Part shown: positions 10,120-17,359 of the stretch, piece after piece
Layout: the number at the start of each line of letters is the position of its first letter
Numbering within the stretch: the stretch's first letter is position 1
Assembly (NCBI GenBank): GCA_036939755.1
Contig: JALLAZ010000301.1
Coordinates: forward strand, 1 to 17,359
Reading direction: 5' to 3'
Source of the DNA: Stephanodiscus triporus
Taxonomy: Eukaryota > Bacillariophyta > Thalassiosirophyceae > Thalassiosirales > Thalassiosiraceae
Length of the DNA: 17,359 bases
Position numbers and translations under genes: made by a program
Notes under the pieces: model-generated
Told to the model about the DNA's origin: nothing
Seen by the model: the letters and a program-made list of their open reading frames with translations, nothing else
Database searches by the model: none

Positions 10120-12988
10120 ATGAGCAGTCGATCGCTCACCGCACTCTACCTCCCATCATTGGAAATCATCCTCCTGAATATCCCACTAACAATGAACGCG
10201 GCAGCCGCTGCTTCCATCCCAAGGATTTATATTACAGACGTGGTCGAACGAAAGCATCTCCTAAGCGACTACTCTCGGCGATTGCAATGGGGAGAATCGG
10301 AAGAATCCTCTCCCAGCGCTAATCCGCCGCTCACCGCAGAGCAATTCGATAATTGTCTATACGACGAAGCACTCGCCGATACCAACATGGATTTCGAGCT
10401 GGACGAATCCGAGTACCTGACCTTCCTCTCCATAAACTCGGCACGATACGGATATCCATGGGAGTACCCCAATCAAGTCACATTCGTCGAACTACCACTG
10501 GAGTTTCCGATGTTATTCCACAGCACAGCGTGCTTGTGCGCATACGAAGAAGGCGAGGCACTGCCGCATTCTCTCCAGGATGTCGACTTCGGTTGCTGCG
10601 AGGGCAAAAACGAGCACATCGTGGTGTCCGACAACGTTGGGCTCTTCGGGGATATGACCGACGACGAATATGCGTACTCAAGGCTGTTCTGCACCGAGGC
10701 CTTCTACTTGTATCCTGCAGTCCTGACCATGGCTCCAATTGTTACCACCATGCCAACTTTTACTCCCTCGACTGATCCTCCCACCACTCTCGAGCCCAGT
10801 ATTTCTCCAGCCGACGGATCCACGACCACTGTACCAACTATCGCAGAGTCCATTATTTCTCCAACCGACGGAACTCCGACCACTGTACCAACTATCGCCG
10901 AGTCAAGTATTTCTCCAACCGATGGATCTGCGACAGCTGTACCAACTATCGCCGAGTCCAGCATTTCTCCAACCGATGGATCTGTGACAACTGTACCAAC
11001 CGAGTCCATTATTTCTCCAACCGACGGATCTACGACCACTGTACCAACTATCGCTGAGTCCAGTATTTCTCCTACCGATGGATCTGCGACAACTGTACCA
11101 ACCGAGTTCAGTATTTCTCCAACCGACGGATCTACGACCGCTGTACCAACTATCGCCCCAGAGACAGACAATGTGACCACGACCGACACTCCGACAACCA
11201 GTTCCAGTACGGGCGTGATGACGTTGTCGCCCACTGGGGTCGTAGAGACTGATAGTCCGGCAGCGGTTGACAATGGTTTGGAAACTGATAGTCCTGTGGA
11301 CACCCCAAGTCCCACGTTTCCGGTTGTATTTCCCACCATGTCTCCAACAGTAAACACGGATGACGACACAGGTACAGGGAGCCCTACGTTTTCATCCTCT
11401 AGCACGTCAACGGACCTGGAAATCGAGATCCAGTATGATTACAACTCAGATTGCGGAGTGACGGCAGACGATGTCATGAGCGGCAACGATGGCATATCGA
11501 TCAAGGAGGGCTTGTCAATCGCAACCGAGGCGATTGTAGTTGGTATTTTGAATAGCACATACCCCCGGGACGACGATTCCTCTCTCGCACCAACCCCCGG
11601 AACCACCGCTGACGCGAGTGACGACTCCTCTCCCGCACCAACCCCCGAAACTACCTCTGACGCGAGCAACGATTCCTCTCCCGCGCCAATCCCTGGAACT
11701 ACCGCAGACGCGAACGACAGCTCCTCTTCCGCACCAACCCCCGGAACCACCGCTGACGCGACACTAGGTGGCACCTTGTCTCCCTCAGGACTTGTCACAG
11801 TCACCACGTCGACTTCCACAAGCACAGGTACCACCCTGTCGCCTATTAGCACTAGTACGAGTGCAACAGATACACTTGCACCGGCAGTAACTCGCTCTGG
11901 GACAAAAACGTCCACGCAGAGTTTTCTTCGTGGGGTCATCGCCCCCAGTAGAGCAGGGGACGAGGATCCGAGCGTGAGGACTTCCGAGGAGTCTCTAGAG
12001 GCATTCGTTGGATTGCGATTGAGCGCAGATGGATTGCTAGACGAGCCATCGAAGCTCGGGCTAGACAATAAGGATTCAAACAATCGCCGTCGTGGCTTGG
12101 CCATGGTCCTCTCGGGACTACGCCGACGGCGCCATCCATCGAACGAGCTAGGGCAGCAGCCACAACGACACTCTCGATTATTGGTGTACTACACGCAGAC
12201 GAATCCCGTAGTCATCACCGACGTCGAGGACGTGATCGATTCATGTCCGTCAGGCTTTACTTGCATGAGGGTGATCTCAAAAGTGACCGTGACGTTGGAG
12301 GAGGGTGATGATCTCGAGCAGGTTGAGGATGTGATCCGGATCGGCTTTGAGGACAGCATTCTGGATGCCAGCTTTTTTGAGGTACGATTGAATATGTTAT
12401 TTGGCGTACCCGAACACGAACAGCATCTCACACAGTCGCAATCGCCCTTACACAATACAGGCTTTACCCGCTGATACCGTTATGTGTCCAGTAGATGACA
12501 ATTCCTCTCCCGCACCAACCACCGGAGTCGCCGACGTGCCAGGAGAATCTTTAATACCAACCTCACCGTCATCTTTCGCGTCGTCTGCCGGAACGACATC
12601 GTCCACAACATTGGCATCCTCTGCTGCGTCCGTGGAAACGGCATCACCCACACCATCGGCATCCTCTGATGAGACACTAGGACTTACGCTCAGCCCCTCG
12701 CTGACAGGCTCCGACGGCACGTTGTCTCCCTCCGGTCTCGCCGAAGCCACCACATTAACGACATCGACGGCCGTCGCTGGAAGCGCAAGTTCCACTCTGG
12801 CTCCCACTGGCGCCAGCGGAGTCCTTCCAACGACGGTCATCCCCGGCGGCGGGGCTGCGCCCACGCTCCCACCGATGGTTACTCCGACGAAAAGGGATGG
12901 AGGAGGAGAGATGGCTTACCATCAGACGATGATGGACACGGGTTCAATTCACTCCGAGAAACTGAGACTGGAATACCAACCGACATAG
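10120..12988 (+). CDS. Secreted Ser/Thr/Pro-rich repeat protein with EF-hand-like loop
   Basis: There are two exons, 10120-12381 and 12461-12988. The 79-base GT-AG intron joins two frames in phase, giving about 929 residues; without splicing the first frame stops at 12474. The chosen start (Met1) gives a hydrophobic leader (about 7-31), likely a signal peptide, though Met25 or an upstream exon is possible. The order of parts is: an N-terminal domain with an EF-hand-type loop DTNMDFELDESE (87-98) and six cysteines (79, 138, 140, 159, 160, 191); 16- and 18-residue ISPTDGS repeats; Thr/Ser/Pro spacer; a small domain-like half (about 430-483); a 16-residue repeat array; RR-rich linker; and the second half of the domain (from about 685), ending just past the intron. 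A second Thr/Ser/Pro tract closes the protein. No catalytic motif was seen. A cell-wall, frustule-associated or adhesive role is inference from composition. Confidence 0.72.
10792..11157 (+). repeat. In-frame 54/48-base tandem repeat (ISPTDGS array)
   Basis: Seven units encode the pattern VPTIAESSISPTDGS(A/T)T. Full units are 18 residues (54 bases); two lack the IA residues and are 16 residues (48 bases). Synonymous differences are few, which fits recent expansion or gene conversion. Confidence 0.85.
11569..11760 (+). repeat. Four exact-length 48-base units (DSSPAPTPGTTADA array)
   Basis: Four head-to-tail units of 48 bases fill 11569-11760 exactly, each encoding a 16-residue DDSSPAPTPGTTADA-like peptide. 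A fifth related unit stands alone at 12494-12541 in exon 2, on the other side of the domain half and the intron. Confidence 0.85.
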
Positions 12989-13326
12989 ATCCCTCATCTA
13001 GCTATGTGAGTTGTAAATACTCATTCGTGTAATGGTTATATTTCTCTAAATAGAAAACGAGTGGAGTTGATGGAATGCGGTGCGCGGTAGGGGGGCGAGT
13101 AACGCAACATTGAATTAGTAAAAGTGAGAGTCATTTATCATATGTGACGGTGCGTTCACAAGAGGTAGTGCGGCCATCGTAATCCCATTCTCTCCCCCCC
13201 CTCCCTGCCGAAATCGCCCGTAAGGAAGATAACGACCAATAACGATCTGAGAAAATCCGACAACGAACGACAACGACCCACTGACACCCACCTCCCCCCC
13301 AGCCGCCAATCCATCCTTCCTCTTTT
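12989..13326. other. Convergent intergenic region
   Basis: This 338-base gap lies between the stop codons of the repeat-protein gene (plus) and the flavoprotein gene (minus), so it should hold both 3' UTRs. It includes a pyrimidine-rich run (about 13191-13205). No gene, tRNA or strong hairpin was seen. Confidence 0.45.
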
Positions 13327-14544
13327 TCATTTGTGTATCCAATCAACCTTGACCGTCTTCCTGTTGTTCAAGAACTTCTCGATGGACATCGCCGCTATGC
13401 ACCCGTCGCTCGCGGCAACGACCACCTGCTTGTAATCGGTGTTACGTATGTCACCGATCGCGTACACGCCGTCGACGCTAGTTTTCATGTCCTCGTCGAC
13501 GATCACTCCCCCCCCCTCGTCGAGTGCCACCTTCGACTGGCAGAAGTCCGTGATCGGCTTCGATCCTCCCCCCGCGCCGTACACGAACGCCCCCTCGACC
13601 TCGATGGTCGTGTCGTCGTCCGATCCTGGACGACGAACCCTCACGTGCGTCACGCCCGAGGCGTCCCCCAGCACCTCGATCAGCCTCGTCCTCTCCATGT
13701 GACGGACGGCGGGACACTCCAACAGCTGCCGCAACAAGCCCTGATCGAGGACCTTGTTCCGTTCCAGTCCCGCGTCCGTCCCCATCGATATGTCGACGCT
13801 CGTTATCCAGTATACGACCTTCGCGAACTTGGTGAGGAACAGCGCCTCCTCGATCGCCTCCGTGCTCGCGCCGTACACCGCCACGGCCGAATCGCGATAG
13901 AACGCGCCGTCGCACGTGGCGCAGTAGCTGACGCCCCTACCGAGGTACTCCGACTCGCCGGGGATGGGCTTGCCGACCCTCCCCATGGCGCCTGCGGCCA
14001 ACACGAGCGACCTGGCCCTGATCGTGACGTCGGGGGTGTACACGGTCTTGGCGTACCGCTCGTCCCCCGCCTCGTCGGCGTCGGCGTCGATCATGAAGAC
14101 CTGCGCCCTCAGGTACCGCGCGCCGTACGACACGGCCTGCGCGCGCATCTGGTCGAGCAACTCGCTACCGCTCATCGACCGGTCGACGCCCGGATAATTC
14201 GCGATGTGCGACGTGATCGCCAGCGCCCCCGACGCGGGATTCTTGTCGATTATGACCGTGGACAGGTCCGCGCGACTCGTGTACAGGGCGCACGTGCATC
14301 CCGCCGGACCTCCGCCCACGATCGCGACGTCGCACTCGATCACCTCCATGCGCAGGAGGGTCGACGTCGTCGCACGCGCCGTCGTGGTCGTCGTCGTCGT
14401 CGTCGTCGTCGGCCTCGACAACGACGACGAGAGCGACGGCGACGGCCGGGCGACGAAGGCGGACGCGAACGAGGCGAGGCAAGACGCCGACGCCGCCAGG
14501 AGGAGGACCAACATTGTCGACGCCGGCGAGGATGCAATCGTCAT
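13327..14544 (-). CDS. Plastid-targeted thioredoxin-reductase-like flavoprotein lacking canonical NADPH motifs
   Basis: This single-exon gene encodes 405 residues. The leader has a hydrophobic signal stretch (about 11-29) followed by ASA-F at 27-30 (cleavage before Phe30) and a Ser/Thr/Arg-rich transit segment including Thr10 (46-55). That is the two-part import signal of diatom plastids. The mature part is a low-molecular-weight thioredoxin reductase fold: FAD motif GGGPAG (77-82), redox pair CATC (208-211), and a C-terminal FAD motif GDIRN (364-368) followed by YKQVVVAASDGCIAA. The second nucleotide-binding domain is abnormal. The usual GGGxxAxEEA is GASTEAIEEA (225-234), and the HRRxxxR motif that binds the NADPH 2'-phosphate is replaced by ITSVDIS (247-253). 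It may take electrons from ferredoxin or a second flavin rather than NADPH, as proposed for cyanobacterial DTR/DDOR proteins; this is inference. The C-terminal tail carries Trp402 and His404. Confidence 0.88.
   Translation of the reverse strand: MTIASSPASTMLVLLLAASASCLASFASAFVARPSPSLSSSLSRPTTTTTTTTTTARATTSTLLRMEVIECDVAIVGGGPAGCTCALYTSRADLSTVIIDKNPASGALAITSHIANYPGVDRSMSGSELLDQMRAQAVSYGARYLRAQVFMIDADADEAGDERYAKTVYTPDVTIRARSLVLAAGAMGRVGKPIPGESEYLGRGVSYCATCDGAFYRDSAVAVYGASTEAIEEALFLTKFAKVVYWITSVDISMGTDAGLERNKVLDQGLLRQLLECPAVRHMERTRLIEVLGDASGVTHVRVRRPGSDDDTTIEVEGAFVYGAGGGSKPITDFCQSKVALDEGGGVIVDEDMKTSVDGVYAIGDIRNTDYKQVVVAASDGCIAAMSIEKFLNNRKTVKVDWIHK
14380..14409 (-). repeat. Trinucleotide repeat encoding Thr10 in the transit peptide
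   Basis: Thirty bases of near-perfect GTC/CGT repeat encode ten threonines in the plastid transit segment, a region that tolerates length change. Confidence 0.8.
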
Positions 14545-14734
14545 GATAAAATTATATTCGCGATGTTCGTTTTGTGGGGGGGTGCGGCGGGGCGAATGTT
14601 CTTATCTAGTGGCGACGATAATTTATTTTGCGTTGAATGTGTATTGTGAACGATATCGCCTCGCCACCATGTGGCGACTCAGAGAGTGGGAGCAGTTGGC
14701 TGGTTTCGTGTATGGTATGGTAGTGATGATGGCC

Positions 14735-14794
14735 GTGTTCCTCGCTTTTTCGATTACACGTATTATTCCAAGCAGTGTTCCTCGCTTTTTCGAT
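14735..14794 (+). repeat. Perfect 20-base direct repeat, 40-base period
   Basis: GTGTTCCTCGCTTTTTCGAT occurs at 14735-14754 and again at 14775-14794, separated by 20 unrelated bases. It lies about 190-250 bases upstream of the flavoprotein start and 400-460 bases upstream of the ATPase start. Confidence 0.85.
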
Positions 14795-14954
14795 GAGGTG
14801 ATGGATTTGGGGAGGAAGCCCGAGCAGCAAGAGCGAATATGCAGACGGCATGGCACATCACAGGGGCGGGTGGAAAAAGATGAGTCATCGCATCTTGTGA
14901 TGTTGTGTCACGCACTCACAAAATAACGGGACTGGTCAGTAAGACAGAGGATTT

Positions 14955-14987
14955 GGGGGGGAGGAAGGGGGGCTGGGGGGCACAGGG
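14955..14987 (+). other. Potential G-quadruplex
   Basis: Four G-tracts of 7, 6, 6 and 3 bases are separated by loops of 5, 2 and 4 bases (AGGAA, CT, CACA), which meets the usual quadruplex rule. It sits about 210-240 bases upstream of the ATPase start codon. Confidence 0.6.
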
Positions 14988-15194
14988 CGAAACAATTGTT
15001 TTGGCGCGATTCTATCTTGTGTACGTAGGAGTACCATACATAATCTAATCGCCGTTCTTCAAAAAAAGCAGAAATATCGAAATCGAGAAGCTCACAACCC
15101 GCCGACCCCATAATATATCCATGAAGTCCGTCATATTTTTTCCAGTTTGTTTTCGTGACATAGTTTAGAGATACACTCATGATCCGTTGATCCC

Positions 15195-17359
15195 ATGAAA
15201 GTAGTCTTCGGCGTGGTGGCCTTCTCGGCCGCCAGCGGCGTCTTCGTCCCGTGCGTCGCGGGAAGTAGTTCGGGCCGTCGCGACGTCTCCTCCTCTCTAT
15301 GGCACGCGATGGATGGCATTCCCATTTTGATGGATAGACGACGACCCGCGCGGCGCAAGATGAGCGTCAACAACCAATCCGCCGCTCATCCCAAGGGAGT
15401 AGATGACTGGCCGGGGGGGGAAATTTCGTATGGAAGATTCCTGGCCTTCGGGGACTACGTTGATCCTTCCTATTCATGTCCGGCCACTGTCACTTGTCCT
15501 GACGTCTGCGTTGCCTCCGTTGACTATTGTCCTGAGGATGCGGTTTGTCCTGGAACTCACCCCGACGACGAGGGAAATCCTTATCACGAGTACGAGGTAT
15601 GCTATATGAATATTTATGAGTACGTGCTGTTTGCTTTTAGAACGATGAGTTTCCAAGTTCTCACGCCATCAATCGATGCATCCGCGTAGCTATGTGTCGA
15701 CGGGACATGCGCCGATCTCACAGCTGGAGAAGCATGCGATTCGGGAGCGGAATCACCATGCCCTTGCGGGGGACTCCCTTTTGTTTGCGCGAAACAAGTC
15801 GGCTTACTCACCGATTGTTCGTTGAGATTCCAAGAACAATACGATGCCAATGAACTGTGTTTGGCCAACCAAAAGGAAAGTCTGCCCAGTGTGAGTTTCG
15901 GGGGTCCGTGGTTCGTCGCGTGTTACGTCGCTTTGGCGGGGGTGACCGCTCTCATGCTGATTTGGTGTGCGTGGAATCAACGTTGGGCACCCATTCCGGG
16001 TAGCACGGTTCCCTTGGAATGCGCTAAGGTGGGAGAAGCTGGCGACGGAGGAAGCGCCACGATGGGAGCAAAGAAGAGGTCCGATATGATGGACAAAGAA
16101 GTGGTCGAGATGAGTGCAGTCGCGGCTGGACAGTCCTCTGCCAAGCCGTCGAGCCGCTTGATCACTTACAACGACGGCGAAGAATGGACGCAGACAGGGT
16201 ATAGGTCTACCGTCGTCGGAATGACTCTCTACTCATCGGTCATCCTAGTCCACGTGATTATCCAGTTTCTTCTGCTTGCGCTGTCTGTCGAATATTGTGA
16301 GTTCCTTCTCTGTTTGAATTGGTCGTATTTCTTTACAACGAAAAGCTGATCCATTCGTTCGCATAGATGTCCAGCAAGAGGCGATCACTTGGTCAATCTT
16401 TGGTTCCCAAGTCTTTTTCGACGAGGTGCAAGTATTGCTGGCATTCGAAATCACCTGGATGGTTGGATTCGTTTGGTGTTTCTTTCTCAAGTTCCCTGCC
16501 AGCATACATTCTCTCTTTCTAAGAAGTGAGTAAATCCATCAAAAATTTGGCGACGAGCTGCGTTTTGTTGTATTGCTCAAAATTCTCTCTCTTCGCAGGA
16601 TGCGTCCTTGAAGATGCACACTATGTTGCTGTTTCTGCTACCACGCAAAGCTTCGAAACTCACTACGAAAACAAGTTGGTTGTCAAGCTCATGCCCATAG
16701 TCTTGATGTTATACAGTGACATGTCTCAAAATCCCGCAGAAGGTTTGCATAATCAGGTCACTTACTGCAAGGTCCGCGTAGATAGGAAGACCGGATCGAG
16801 GTATTTTTACTTCCGATTCAGGAGATATATCCATGATTTTTCTTCGAATAAATTTATTCCGGGGTGTTGGAATGTTCATCAAGATACGACAATTCGAGAA
16901 TGGCTTGATAGAACTTATCTGTATCATGGTCTATCCAACGATGAAGCTATAAAGCGACTAGGTGTCGCTGGGCCCAATGTGTTGGACTTGAAGAAACCTA
17001 CCATCGTGTCGTCTATAATTAGTGAATTTTCCCAGCCGTTCTATCTGTATCAAAATTTTCTGGTCTGGACTTGGGGTAAGAATATGTACGAGCCGTTTGA
17101 TACCTTATCTCATTTCGACGACACGCTAACAAATTTACACCGTAATATTCAGCACCATTCTGGTACTATTACATGTTTATTGTCAATAGCATTATTCGGC
17201 TTACTGGTGGCCTTGTGGTTGCAGTATTTGAGTACATGAGTGACAAAGATTTGTACCAGTTGATGTCGATGAAAGGAACAGTCCAGGTGCTCAGAGGAGG
17301 GGACATGATTACCATCGATCAGACTGAAGTTGTGCCTGGCGATATAGTTCGCTTGGTGG
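15195..17359 (+). CDS. P5B-type P-type ATPase (ATP13A-like), 5' part, cut by window end
   Basis: Exons are 15195-15596, 15690-16296, 16367-16525, 16599-17075 and 17153 to beyond the window; the introns are GT-AG, 70-93 bases, all frame-consistent. The visible part is about 617 residues. A signal peptide (1-23) precedes a Cys-rich domain with 13 cysteines at 95-191, then a membrane segment at about 208-229, a basic and acidic linker, and hydrophobic segments at about 310-333 and 348-378. P5B hallmarks follow: RYFYFRFRRYI (about 457-467), GLSNDEA then GPNVL (about 500-518), PFYLYQNF (about 536-543), and the actuator-domain entry PGDIVRL near the end. The phosphorylation site DKTGT and pump core lie outside the window. 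P5B pumps move polyamines or cations across lysosomal/vacuolar membranes; substrate here is unknown. The extracellular or lumenal Cys-rich domain is not part of animal or yeast P5B pumps. Confidence 0.88.

Larger units (their letters stand above)
14545..15194. promoter_or_regulatory. Divergent promoter region between the flavoprotein and ATPase genes
   Basis: This 650-base gap separates two divergent start codons. It holds a perfect 20-base direct repeat (14735-14794) and a G-rich run able to form a quadruplex (14955-14987). No coding frame, tRNA or clear TATA box was recognised. A stop codon (15180-15182) in frame just before the ATPase start argues that 15195 is the first in-frame Met, unless an upstream exon exists. 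Confidence 0.45.

Noticed and set aside
10704..11405. Minus-strand open frame with VGTVVxDPSVGEI repeats
   Set aside because: It is the mirror of the in-frame repeat array of the wall-protein gene; the sense frame has the signal-like leader and domain context.
11439..12104. Minus-strand open frame of 221 codons
   Set aside because: It is antisense to the second repeat array and linker of the same gene, and has no domain.
13333..14649. Plus-strand open frame of 438 codons, Arg-rich
   Set aside because: It is antisense to the flavoprotein gene, which has clear FAD and CATC motifs; the frame stays open because of high GC content and codon bias.
15822..16349. Separate gene starting inside the ATPase second exon
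   Set aside because: The frame continues upstream through an in-phase intron to the signal-peptide exon and downstream through a GTGAGT donor, so it is one exon of the ATPase gene.
1..17359. CRISPR array, rRNA or tRNA genes, transposon with terminal repeats
   Set aside because: I scanned for regularly spaced repeats, tRNA T-loop words with pairing arms, and transposase or reverse-transcriptase motifs, and found none convincing.

Overview
The window looks like nuclear DNA of a diatom, probably a centric one. Three things point there. Genes are interrupted by short GT-AG introns of about 70-145 bases. Two proteins carry the ASA-F cleavage motif of diatom plastid-targeting leaders. One gene encodes a long Ser/Thr/Pro/Asp-rich secreted repeat protein of a kind common in diatoms. 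The genus cannot be fixed from the sequence.

Layout from left to right: (1) 1-1118, no convincing gene, but a decayed tandem repeat of about 196 bases at 121-545. (2) 1119-2639 minus, a ZIP-family metal transporter. (3) 2640-3251, a divergent promoter region. (4) 3252-4226 plus, an acetate/succinate-type permease (GPR1/FUN34/YaaH) with an unexpected cytosolic tail that resembles the end of a CoA-transferase. (5) 4388-9747 minus, a complete DNA topoisomerase II gene in eight exons (about 1555 residues), with all its junctions resolved here. (6) 10120-12988 plus, a secreted repeat protein with an EF-hand-like loop; a 79-base intron joins two reading frames. (7) 13327-14544 minus, a plastid-targeted thioredoxin-reductase-like flavoprotein that has lost the usual NADPH-binding residues. 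(8) 15195 to the window end, plus, the first five exons of a P5B-type P-type ATPase (ATP13A-like) with a signal peptide and a Cys-rich outer domain.

The genes alternate in strand, so most gaps are either divergent promoters (2640-3251, 9748-10119, 14545-15194) or convergent 3' ends (4227-4387, 12989-13326). There is no operon-like logic and the genes do not form one pathway. The shared themes are membrane transport (metal, acetate, polyamine/cation) and the secretory and plastid routes. Base composition is patchy: the ZIP, flavoprotein and 5' half of the topoisomerase gene are strongly GC-rich at third codon positions, while the permease and the 3' half of the topoisomerase gene are more AT-rich.

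The most interesting items are the permease/CoA-transferase-tail fusion, the NADPH-motif-less plastid flavoprotein (possibly ferredoxin- or diflavin-linked), the ATPase ectodomain, and the module duplication inside the repeat protein. Splice sites were read by eye from frame continuity and family alignment from memory; no database search was run.
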